Source of the DNA: Siphlonurus alternatus | Taxonomy: Eukaryota > Arthropoda > Insecta > Ephemeroptera > Siphlonuridae | Assembly (NCBI GenBank): GCA_949825025.1 | Contig: OX463778.1 | Location: 8,794,733-8,858,732 of the forward strand | Direction of reading: 5' to 3' | DNA: 64,000 nucleotides | Shown here: piece by piece, positions 37,601 to 48,600 of the stretch | Layout: every line of letters starts with the position of its first letter | Numbering within the stretch: position 1 is the first letter of the stretch | Made by a program: the position numbers and the translations under genes | The notes under the pieces: generated by a model | The model's database searches: none | Seen by the model: only the letters and a program-made list of their open reading frames with translations | Told to the model about the DNA's origin: nothing

Positions 37601-38557
37601 AACTTAAATTTAAAATGCTAATTACTTGCTAGCAATGAACCGGCAAGTAATATTACATCTTACCTTGGTCTCTGGCAGGAGGGTGGTGGCGCTGTCGTAG
37701 GTAGGGAGGGGAGTGGACAACACTTCGTAGTTTTTTTCTGTTACGCTCAGCTTAGGAGACAAGAGAAATCATATTTAATTCATAAATAATCTGTTAGTTT
37801 TTTTTAAGGTTTGCACCCCGTGAGTTTAAAGCGCTTGGTGAGATAATGGATACAATTAAGGTATAATGTACAGAAAGAATGGTGGACACTGTCTAGCTGT
37901 GATGCATTGTGTCCGAGCATTTACTGAAGTGAGAATGAGGGAACTGCAGAAACCCTCATTCAAGACGGAAACCTCAACTTTGTGATATATGTACAAAGCC
38001 TGGGGAACCATGCAAACACAAGTACACTGCACTGGGTGGAAAGAGAGAAGCAATTTAATACCCCTCAAAGATTTAGGAATATAATTTTTACTTTCACATG
38101 GCATCCATCCAATTGCAAACGCTCAGCGTTTTGCTTGACTTCAGTGATCTGCCAAGAACCGGTCAATCCAGCTGTTTTTTTTTTATTATTCTAATTAATT
38201 AAATTATTTCCATACAAATGAGTGACCTAGTCATATTTTTACATCATGCCGTGCAGGAAAATATAATATCTATAATAATAATAATAATAATGTTATATGT
38301 ACGTTGTATACTCAGCTAGAGTACCATTTCGTGATGAAACCACTATGATGCCTATATGTCAAATAATGTTGCAACTTTCTCTAAACAAATTGCAAACCGT
38401 TAATACATCCCACCCCCTGCAGTTTTTTTTCTGACTACGCGCGTCACTGCAGGTTCAAACCAACATGGACGTCTGACTGACGAGGTTGACTCACGAGCTG
38501 TCTGCCTGACGAGGACGTCACGAGCACGAGGACCACAACGAGACGTGGGGCCAACAT
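32209..38557 (-). CDS. Gene D: secreted BTB-BACK-PHR-like protein, complete
   Basis: Minus-strand exons in transcript order: 38557-38495, 37750-37664, 37056-37007, 36770-36710, 36180-36079, 35420-35293, 34978-34774, 33126-32209 (stop). The protein has 537 aa. The signal exon differs from B and C at two bases (MLAPRL instead of MLSPRL). The linker has CYTEEEAVNLC. The BTB part starts EFHAHRVLLITASPVLETLL. The last exon reads ESYFVDDELLDLVF and ends FGENEFVYSMITA. The intron before the fourth coding exon carries six copies of a 12-base repeat next to the acceptor. The sequence flanking D is collinear with that flanking C. No disruption is seen. Confidence 0.87.
33607..33737. mobile_element. M7 element
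   Basis: GTACACCCGTCGCCTTGGAA to AAGGTGACGAGTGTAC; clearest copy. Confidence 0.7.
34113..34238. mobile_element. M11 element
   Basis: AGGCGCGGATCCAGGGGG to TCTGCATCTGCGCCT; gene D intron. Confidence 0.65.
34525..34601. repeat. TA microsatellite
   Basis: Uninterrupted TA run in a gene D intron. Confidence 0.95.
35121..35277. mobile_element. M11 element
   Basis: AGGCGTGGATCCAG to CTGGATCCGCGTCT; gene D intron. Confidence 0.6.
35711..35991. mobile_element. M2 element, diverged
   Basis: TAGTATTGACCTCAAG to GGCCAATACTCCA; gene D intron. Confidence 0.6.
36780..36851 (-). repeat. Six-copy 12-base tandem repeat with CACGTG, gene D intron
   Basis: Plus-strand unit TCAGGACACGTG, six copies (36780, 36792, 36804, 36816, 36828, 36840) with small changes. 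It lies 9 bases upstream, in gene sense, of the acceptor of exon 36770-36710. A, B and C have one or two copies of TCCTGACACGTG at the same place, so the array expanded in D. Confidence 0.9.
37165..37352. mobile_element. M10 element
   Basis: GTAACCGGAAGTG to TTTCCGAGGGAATATCAT; gene D intron. Confidence 0.55.
37846..38175 (-). mobile_element. 5S-SINE, diverged copy
   Basis: Minus-strand copy with the body (AAGCCTGGGGAACCAT on the plus strand) and a degraded 5S head near 38100-38170. In the gene D signal-to-linker intron. Confidence 0.65.
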
Positions 38558-38973
38558 GGCGTCTGTCTGGAACGATTCAGTGCAAGTTAATAATACCTTA
38601 ATTAAACTAACAGTTGTTTACTAAATGAGAAATAATGTTCCTAACGATTTTTTTTCCGTAGAATAGTCTGTTTTTTGTTATTGTACCCTTTTTTCAAACG
38701 TATAATCGAACAATCTGCACAATTTTTTTCATTCATTTTAAACTTGACTCGTAAATATTTGCAGTAAAAGAAAAATCATGCTAAAATCATGTTTTTGTAA
38801 TGAAAACCTGTTCATTTTTATTCAAACCTTGATTATAATATATTTTCCACTGCTTTTAGATGAAAATTAAGTATTTAATTAAGTTTATTACGCTGACGCA
38901 TTGTACATTAAATAAAATTTAATTATTATGTGATTTTTTTTTAAATATGCATTTAATTTTTACTTGGCTTGCT

Positions 38974-39367
38974 TAAGGGTAAGATAACACGAAACATCGA
39001 TTATTGTAGTCCCATTTGATTAACATGTAAACCTTAGCAACCTCATAATAATTCTGATTTTTTTTTAGAGACAGTTCATAGCGCCAAAAAAACAAAACGT
39101 AGAAAAAAATTTCAAAACAATCGCTCGATCTGATTTTTTTATACTAATTTATTAGTTTAGGTCTTCATGGGAAAGCCCTGCTATATATATACTGGATATT
39201 AAAAAAATTAATTTAAAAAAATCGAATCGAGCGATTTTTCTACATTTTTTTGTTGCTAAGAACTCTCTCTAAAAAAGAATCAGAATTTTTATGAGTTTGG
39301 TAAGGTTTACATGTTAATCAAATGGGCCTACATACAACAATCGATGTTTCGTATTATCTTACCCTTA
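38974..39367. mobile_element. M5 long-TIR element
   Basis: TAAGGGTAAGATAACACGAA and its complement; halves pair over about 190 bases. In the gene D leader intron. Confidence 0.82.
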
Positions 39368-39598
39368 ACAACGCTTTTCACTTCTATTCGTTTACAATGT
39401 TTTATAGATTTATATATTTTATAGTAATAAAAAAATTGCGAAATTTCACCGTTGAGATTTTAATATCCAAATTAAAATATTTTTAAAAATTCTGGCTATG
39501 TTGTAAATTAATTTTCATAAATGTTTCAAGAACATTTAAATGGTCTACTATATTTTTTGTTTAAACTTAAACTATATAATCTGTGCTAGTATACTCAC

Positions 39599-39678
39599 TG
39601 TAACTGTAGCAGTACTTCAAGTATTGGTCATGACAACACAACGAGTACTCCCTCCCTCCGATATTCACGGTTTTATAT
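39599..39678 (-). promoter_or_regulatory. Gene D core promoter and non-coding first exon
   Basis: Minus strand CGACTGATATAAAACC with TATA at 39678-39671, then a short exon ending at 39599 with a GTGAGTAT donor. The upstream block AGAAAAGTTGAATCAGTTTA is shared with gene C, but the CRE palindrome is missing: the matching place reads GTCATCAGAA and the spacing to TATA is about 20 bases shorter. Confidence 0.7.
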
Positions 39679-40230
39679 CAGTCGTCACATGTCATCAGAA
39701 AAGTTGAATCAGTTTAGGAAACTGAAATAGAATCGTTCAATAATTAATTATATCCTAAAAACATCATGCAAAAAAAAAAAAAAAAAATCTAGCATTTTTT
39801 ATTTAATAATTTTGAACTCTCCTGTAATTGAAAATAGAGTTATTGATGAATTCTACTTCTTATTTGAGACTGTCTTATCTCTTATGATATCACGTGTTTT
39901 GTACAGCACGCGAACTTGTTTTTCACAAGCAAAATTTGCTGATGAGTTTAATAGCCTTATAACCTTTTAACCCTATAGCTATATTTATACTCTATATTAT
40001 AGATACAGAATGCCATGAGTCTCATTAAAAAATTAAAAAGAGAGACGAAACGGGAGGTAACTCTCTCTCTCTCTCTCTCTCTCTCTGAATTTTAAAAGAA
40101 TAAAATAGACATAATGATATATATAATATGAATTATATCGAAAATGTTCGTTGCAAAGGGGTACACACTGTACGCAGAGTTTGACGTTGAAAAAATTCAC
40201 TTTATATACTGATAAGAGGTATAATTCACA

Positions 40231-40558
40231 ATGGAGTATCGACCTCAATTTATTTTATTGCAGAAATGGATAGAGCGTGCAAAGTTATGCCATACCCTGA
40301 TTTTTTTTCAGATTTTTTAATTTTTAGAGCCCGGGAAGTATTTTTAAAAAATTATTGAACGTTTTTTTGTGACGTCACGAGACGCCGCTCCTTAAGAAAA
40401 GGATAGGACTTGCCGCCGCGTGACGTCACAAAAAGGACTTTTAATAATTTTTTAAAAATAGTTCCCAGACTCCAAAAAATCTGAAAAAAATCAAGGTAGC
40501 ATAACTTTGCACGCTCTATCCATTTCTGCAATAAAAAAAATTGAGGTCGATACTCCAT
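40231..40558. mobile_element. M2 element with CRE palindromes
   Basis: ATGGAGTATCGACCTCAATT and its complement; two TGACGTCA copies. Upstream of gene D. Confidence 0.82.
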
Positions 40559-40867
40559 TACTGTAACTGGTTGGATTGTTATGTTGTTTTTTTTTCTAGT
40601 GACACGTGTTTAAAATCCTGCATATATACGTATTGAACACCGTCATTTTGTCGCGTCTAGGTTAGAGCGTCCTGCAGGAGTTGCAAGACCACCCACCACC
40701 CTTCAGGTGACCGCGACAATTTGATGGAGTGGAGAAAGTTTGATATTTTTCGATGTGCAGTATAACAGCACATCGAAAAAAAAAATCACTAGCGTAAGTC
40801 TAGGTTACTATAGGCCAATCTAGTAATCGAAAAGTTGCAACAAATATTGGGTGCAGCATGCGATTCA

Positions 40868-40992
40868 CGAAGTAGTTAACCACGTTTAGCCAGGTGGTTT
40901 AACATGTAAAACAGGTATAGTTAAACGTGGTTACTGGTTAAGCTAAACGTGCATGGTTAGAAATTTTGTTAACTGCTTCGTGAATCGCGCCA
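40868..40992. mobile_element. M13 inverted-repeat element
   Basis: GATTCACGAAGTAGTTAACC to GCTTCGTGAATCGCGCC. Confidence 0.65.
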
Positions 40993-41548
40993 AATTATTT
41001 CAGTCATTGCCAGAGAATTTCCTCAGTTTTTTTCTTGTTGAATGCCTTTGTCTTGATCATGTCTCTCAACGAGCATCAGCATTGTCAATAGTGTGCGATA
41101 TTGAAGAGGAAAAGTGAAAAATTAATTTAATTTTTTTATTGTTGTAAAATACAACATCTTATATTAGATCAGATAATATTAAATTTTAATATTTATTAAG
41201 AAATAATATATTGATTTTCAAATGTAAAAATTGATTCATAAGAAATACCTGCGATATAATATGATGTCATTTTCCACACACAGGCTGAAGCGAAGGTAAA
41301 ATAATATATACTCTCCTTGTATTTTTGTGTATATAGGAAAATGACGTCATAATACGTACAGTTTGCTTATTCTAGCGGCCCTTTCTTATCATAGACATTT
41401 TAAAAACAGATTTCTTGCCTCGATCGTTATTAAAGTTCTAAAAATCAACGAATCATCATATGAACGTAAAACTAACAACGTTGTGACCTGTTCAATATAT
41501 TTAATAAATTGTATTTTGAAAATTCCTCAAAATTTTTAACTTTGGGGA

Positions 41549-41720
41549 GCAGGCTCGGACTGACCATAAAAGTTGGTGAGCGATCGCTCAGTATTTAGAC
41601 CCCCTCGGCTGGGAGACCCCTACAACATTAAAAGTAGGCCCCCACAGGGTCAAGTAGACTCTTAATATGGACCCGTACTCCTGTTTGCTCAGTAGGCCTT
41701 TTGAGTCCATTCGAACCTTG
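41549..41720. mobile_element. M9 element
   Basis: GGCTCGGACTGACCATAAAA to GAGTCCATTCGAACC; same inner text (AGTAGGCCCCCACAGGGTCA). Confidence 0.65.
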
Positions 41721-42094
41721 TTTGGGAGTTTCAACAACAATTAACGTGAAAGCCGCATTCAAATATAAAATATTCATTTTCAACAGATAAAATATGCTTC
41801 CACTCCAAGTTATAATTATTATCATAATGGCAATTAACTTGAAATGTGTCAACTGATTTCAAAATTATCATCATAATTATAGTTTTTCATGAAACACACT
41901 AATGAAGGACAAAATAAAATTATTTTCCTTTACGTTTCGTGTCACTTTTATAAAATAAATTAAAATAATCACCAAGTTTGCATGTCAGATTATAATAATA
42001 ATCATACGCAATTATAGCCATTGAATTTTCAATGTTTGTGGAAGTAATATTGCTTTTGTATGTTAAAAATATACCCTAGTTGAAAAATTAGGTA

Positions 42095-42305
42095 TTCAAC
42101 TCATCCTTTACACGTCTAAACCTATTTTTTTTTTACCTCAAAACACATTTCACTTTATCTTCACTCCAAGTGAGGATAAAATGAAGGCAACATTTCTAAC
42201 ATTTTATGATCAGTATAAGAGGAAAAATATTTAATCTCGTCTTTCCCCCTCTTTTTTTCCACTAACATGGTCCAAAATAAGAGGAGAAAAGACGAGAGAA
42301 GAGCT
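42095..42305 (+). repeat. M12 dispersed repeat
   Basis: CAACTCATCCTTTACACGTC to GACGAGAGAAGAGCTT; non-palindromic. Three other copies in the window. Confidence 0.65.
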
Positions 42306-43020
42306 TAAAGGCTTTATGAACCTTTGCACAATATTAAGTACCCGGTAAGCTTTGCTTCAGTATGATTCGGCTGCATAAAACTTTTTGTTTCAGTAGCACA
42401 AATATCAGAGATAATAGCCGATGAAAAGAAACCTGTGACGTCACTCACGCTCATTTAGCGGCGACAATATAGGGAAATCCCTGCAAAAGATAGGTTCACT
42501 CCCGCCGCAACCACGGCCACAATTTGACTTCTGTAATTTTGAAACTTTAAAAGGGCAGTCTTGATAGTATTTTTCAAATAGACTGAAAGATTTTTTTTAT
42601 GACATTCATACAAACTGAGTTATTGCGGTAGAAAGAGGAGCAAAAATGTTGTATAGGAAAACAATGTTAAATTTTTGGCTTATCTTGCTACCGCAATAAC
42701 TCAGTCTGTACACATGCCACCAAAAAAAATATTTCAGTCTATTTGACAAATACTATCAAGACTGCCCTGATAAAGTCTCAAAATTCCAGAAGTAAAATTG
42801 TGGCCTTGGTTGCGGCGGGAGTGAACCTATCTTTTGCAGGGATTTCTCTATATTGTCGCCGCTGAATGAGCGTGAGTGACGTCACAGGTTCCTTTTCATC
42901 GGCTATTATCTCTGATATTTGTGCTACTGAAACAAAAAAATAAAAATTATGCAGCTGAATCACACTGAAGCAAAGCTAACCGTGTACTTAATACTGTGAA
43001 AAGGTTCATAAGGCCTTTAA
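42305..43020. mobile_element. Foldback element, 716 bases
   Basis: TTAAAGGCTTTATGAACCTT and its complement. Arms of over 300 bases contain TGTGACGTCACTCACGCTC and ACTCCCGCCGCAACCA. Ends just upstream of the protease-homologue promoter. Confidence 0.85.
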
Positions 43021-43285
43021 TAGCGAATAGAAGATGAAAATTTTATTAAAATTTGGGTAATATTGATAAAAAAGCTTTCTATATTATAAGAAAAGACACT
43101 ACATCAAGTATTAAAAAATAATATTCAGTGTTATTATAGAAAAGGGTAATTATAATTATCTTCAAGCATCCTGTTGAAGAGGTCAAATTTAGTCACGATA
43201 CCAAAATGTTCTGATTGCATAGAAAAAAGATAAAATGGAAATAGAAATGTCAGCCAGTTAACTAGCGCTCCTCAAGATATTTGTG

Positions 43286-43293
43286 TATATAAG
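43286..43293 (+). promoter_or_regulatory. TATA box of the serine protease homologue gene
   Basis: TATATAAG lies 39 bases before the start codon at 43332, which implies a 5' leader of only about 15 bases. It differs from the family A-E promoter. Confidence 0.5.
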
Positions 43294-43331
43294 TCACAAT
43301 TTTCACGACAAACTTTACTTACTTGTGTAAA

Positions 43332-45645
43332 ATGAAGACCACGCTATTCTTCTTGAGTTGTATCATTGCTGCAAGTGCAGGTTAGTACATTTTTACTTAC
43401 TTATAGAGGGGGGATTGAGCTGACGTCATACCCCTGGCATGGCAAGAAGAAATCAGCCCTGAGGTATAATTATAGGAAAGAATTCACATATTTAACATGC
43501 TTGCATATTAGAGACAAAGTGTTCAAACCTGACATCGGCAAAACTTTTTAACATTAATACATCCGAACCTCCAAAAAAAATCTGAAAAATAAAATCACAG
43601 AGGCATAAATTTGCACCCTCTATCAATTTCTGCAATAAAAACGTTTAATTCGATACTCCATTTATATTCCATGTTTTCTGTATTATAATATATGTTGGCG
43701 TCCAAAGCCGAATTCGGCCCAGGGCCGAAAAAATGCGCAGAACTAGATTGGAGCATCGCGGGATCGATGCTCCAAACCCGAAATAACATCTCATTTCGGC
43801 TTTGGGTCAAACCATGATGCTCCAATCTAGTTCTGGTCAAATGAAAATGCTCCAAAGCCGAAATAAAAGTCTCCATCGGCTTTGGAGCATTTTGATTTGA
43901 CCAGAACTAGAGCATCGTGGTTTGAACCAAAGCCGCGCGAAAAACGAATTATTTTCAGGTTTGGAGCAACCCGCGATGCTCCAATCTATAATAGTTCTGA
44001 GCATTTTTTTCGGCCCTGGGCCGAATTCGGCTTTCGCTGCCATTAATGCCAACATACAATATATTTCGTTTTACTGTATATTAAAATAAAATAATTATGA
44101 ATTATAATCATCAACTTATTGAATATGAATTATTCACTTTATAAATTGATTGTTTCTCCATTTTGTAGAACTCCACAACTTCTCTGTACGTCATCAAAAT
44201 GCTCGAAAAGGAGGCGCGGCTGCAGCGATAGCTGACTTCCCTTTTCTGGTAATATTCTTGAAAATTTTTATACCTAAACCTAGTATTACCAAAGGGAGGG
44301 TGGTTCAAGATTACTCTTAAGGTAGAGATAACACCAATCAGCTGTTCAACGTAGTCCCCTACCCCTTTGATTAACATGTAAACCTTAGCAAATTCACAGA
44401 AATTTTGATTTTTTTTCAGAGGTAGATATTAGTGCCTAAAAGACACAGAAAAAGTTTCAAAACAATTTAACGAGCCGTATTTGATCATTGCACAAAAAAT
44501 GTCCCATGCTCGGACCTTCCTCTCCTATTATCCTACTTTGCTCTCTACCACCTGTAACCAAAATTTTAGGAGCTAAATAAGGAGCTGCTATGTCTATGCA
44601 ACGAAACTTTTTTTTTTGCAAATTACTGTACATTTTGATATACAGTATGTATATTTTGTACCCATGAAAGAGATAATGAAATCAAAGTCTCTCTCAGTGA
44701 GATGAGAAACAGCTAACCATGAAGACAATGGGACATTTTCCTTGCAAATTAGTGTACCACAGACCTTTTTAATTCACCATTTGATGCTTTTTTTCAGGCA
44801 CTTCTGATCCAACCAACTAGTTGGAGCACCTGCGTTATTGTCAACAAATATTTCTGCCTCGCTGCTGGAAATTTCGCAGAACCAACTCCTGAGTAAGTTA
44901 CCTCATAATGTTCGAACATGCAGTATTAGAATAAATAAGTGGAACACTGCGTTTTACAATGTGAGCTCGAGTGACCACTTAAAGATGAAAGCTGTGATGT
45001 GGAGAAGGGTTGGATTTTGAAATAAAGTATCCTTCCCTGCTTATTAAGTACTGTATAATAAGGTTTAAACCCTAGCAATATACCAAAGGGAAAAAGAGGG
45101 TCGATTAACATGTAATTTAAATATTTGGTCGTTTCGACACCCCTTCTCACCCCCCATCCATGGTAAAGCGTGATGGGTCAAAAAATACCTTTGGTAAAGC
45201 TAATGGTTAATGAACATTCGAAAAACGGAACAAAACAAGAACGTAAAACCAAATAACACCACATATGACAACGTTAGAGCTGTTAATTTGTTTGTAATCC
45301 TTAGCCATCTAGCAATATTTTTTTATATTTTTGCAAAAAGAATTATAGCGAGAAAAATTTAACTTTCCTTTTAACACTTGGTTTATACAGCGTGATGTTT
45401 CGTCCCCCCCCCCCCCTCCCCTAATGCAATGGGTAGTAAAAATACTCAAAGAAGAGTATAATAATTTATCCGCTCTTACATAATGTCAGTCACAATTTTA
45501 AGACTGCTTTTAGTACAATATATATGAAGATCTCCCAGGAATTTAAAAAATAATTAACCCAAGCATTACGAAGGTATTTTTGTTCCCACGTTTTACCAAG
45601 GGGAGGTGGGTCGAAATATCTTGTTGAAGAAAAAGTTTTTTCTCG

Positions 45646-45685
<40 letters not shown>

Positions 45686-48600
45686 GTTAATGCGTTGCTG
45701 GGTATATAGCTAACTAAGGGCTACAAATTTTTTTAGATGTTTTGGAGAAATATTTGAAACTTTTTTTTTAAAGATCTATGGGTCGGCACGACCACGCTCT
45801 CTCCCTTTTGGTAATGATTGCTAGGGTTAAGACTGCCTTTAATATAATACGAGGACCTCCCAGGAATTTAAAAATTATTAATGATGGAAATATATTATAT
45901 AATAATATAAAAATGTTCTTATTTTACAAGCTACAATATTTATTTTTGTGTATTTTACAGCGAATTGAAAGCTTTATTGGTGAAGACTGGAGTTGAAGAT
46001 GCAACAACGCCAGTATCCGTAGTGGATCACATTGTAACAATATTTACAATTCACTCGAGCTACGTGCAAGATGTGGCTGAATTTATGCTCGTTTCTGTGA
46101 AGGTATTGTCATTTTCTAATTCTATATAAAAAAAATTCGTCTTCAAATTATCCTCTACACATCTAAATCTAATCCTTTTACCTCTACAACACAACTTGTT
46201 TCCTCTATGCTCTAAGTGAGTATGAAAAAGACCAGGGGGGTCTTCAAATAACACAAAATACAACTTTTTTTTTTTCATTTTTATTCGTCCAATTCCAAAT
46301 ACATTTATGCATATATTAATGTCAAGCAGAAACAAAGCATTATGCATGGGTAAGACACGTCAAAGGGCAAATACATAACCAATACAGAAGAAAAATCACA
46401 GTAAAAAATCCTTAACAGAGTAATAACAGTCATTGAGCAGAAACTTTTTAACCAAATTCCTAAAATCTGCATATTTTTGTACATTTTTTAGTGATACTGG
46501 TAATTTATTATACAACTGGACACATTTATGCATAGGTCCATTGTCAATAAGTCTAATTCTACTTTTAGGAGGGACTATAGTTTTATTCACATTTCTAGTA
46601 CTGTATGAATGCTTTTTCTCAACATAAAAAATATAATTGTAATTTTTTTTTTACAAAACTAACACACTCCAATACATACATACATGGAAGTGGCAATATT
46701 TCATGGTTTTTAAACTGCTTTTTACATGATTCATAACGTGATAAATTTAACATGGCTCGAATGACTCTCTTTTGCAAAATAAATATCTTACATGAGTCAG
46801 TAGAATCCCCCCAAAAAATTATGCCATATTTCAAAAAGGAATTAAAATTTGAATAATACAAAACTTTAAGACAATTTAAATCACATGTAAATTTCAGTTC
46901 ATTAATGGCATATATTACACATGGCAACCGTTTCTGCAAATATTGAATATGATTTGTCCATCTAAGATTTGCATCGAGGAAAACTCCAAGAAACTTCGTA
47001 TTATCTGTTGTATCACAAATATCACCATCCAATGTAATGTTAAAATCAAACTTGTCTTTATTTTGAATTGGTTGAAAAACTATTACTTCAGTTTTACTTT
47101 TGTTCATTGCCAATCCATTACAACTGAACCAATTTTGTATACATGGTAAGATATTATTTATCTTTGCTGCTAATGATGTATGATCTTTGGCAGATATTTG
47201 AACATTGGAATCATCAGCGTATAGGGTTGGGGTGATACCTAGCGATAAGCACAACTCTGGCAAATCATTTATGTATAATAAAAATAGTATTGGTCCTAGA
47301 ATAGAGCCTTGAGGAACTCCACAAAATAGTGTTTTTTGTTCAGATTTACTGATATTTTTTATTGCCATTAGCTTCTTTTGTAATAATAGATACATAATGC
47401 TGCCTATTAGTGAGGTAAGACTTCAGCCAATCATGACTTTTCCCACGAATGCCATATTTATATAGTTTACATACATAACTATCATCAAATTAGGACAGTC
47501 TAACGTTTATTGTTGCGCTAAGACAGTCTTAGGCTAATTTTAGGTTAAGGGTAAGATAACACGAACAATCGATTGTTGCAGTCCCATTTAATTAACATGT
47601 AAACCTTAGCAACTTCATAATAATTCTGAATTTTTTTGAGAGACAGTTCTTGGCATTAAAAAAATATGGAAAAAATTTCTAAACAATCGGACGATCCAAT
47701 TTTTTTAAATTAATTTTTTAAATTTTCAGTATATAATCTAGGACTTACCCATAGAGACCTAAACTAAGAAATTCATTTAAAAAAATTAGATCTTCCGATT
47801 GTTTTGAAATTATTTCCACATTTTTTTGGTGCTAAGAACTTTCTCTAAAAAAAAAAATTCAGAATTATTATGAGGTTGCTAAGGTTTACATGTTAATCAA
47901 ATGGGACTACAACAATCGATTGTTCGTGTTATCTTACCCTTAAGTGGTGTTATTTGAAGACCCCCCAGTTTTCTAACATTTTATGCTCAAGAAGAGGAAA
48001 AAATATGAAATTTCGTATTTCCCCCCCCCTTTTTTTTCTCTCTAAAATGGTGCAAAATACGATGACAAAAGACGAGAGGAGAGCTTAATAGCGAAGAAAA
48101 TATGAAATTTATTTAAACTCGAGTTTCCATTATGAATTACATACATGGCACCAGCTTCAAGGCAGATTCACATGGTGATTTCCAGCCTGCGACGCGAAGC
48201 GAATAATGCGCACTTGCTGTCATGATGTAACATCCATTGACAGCCATATTTGGCGATTTAAAAAAAGAGCATCGCAATTAACGCGATTTCGCTGCCGCAA
48301 CCTGGCGAATTCGCTCGCCGCATAGGATTTCACAGCTTGTGTGACAAAATCGCGTCGCATCGCCGTTGTCACCGTCTGAATCCGCCTTTAATCTTGTATG
48401 GCGGCCATTTTAGCGAAAAAATCACTTTCCGAAAGGCGAGAAAATCTCATGCCTCTGATTGGCTGAGACAACGCGATTTTCTTGATTTCCTGGCTCCATT
48501 GAAATGAACCTTTACATTTCCATATTTAATCCTAGTATTACTTAAGAGAGGGGGGGGGGGGAAACTCCCGTAACTCTTTTCCCCATAAATCCGAAAAAAA

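Larger units (their letters stand above)
46226..47966. mobile_element. M6 element carrying two nested insertions
   Basis: Ends GGGGGGTCTTCAAATAACAC and its complement. The right part keeps GCGCTAAGACAGTCTTAGGC as in the intact copy at 6913-7048. It is interrupted by the LINE fragment and by an M5 element. Confidence 0.7.
46130..48120 (+). repeat. M12 repeat split by the M6 nest
   Basis: The left part (TTATCCTCTACACATCTAAA) ends at 46225 and the right part (TTTTATGCTCAAGAAGAGGA ... GACGAGAGGAGAGCTTAATA) resumes at 47970. Confidence 0.7.
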
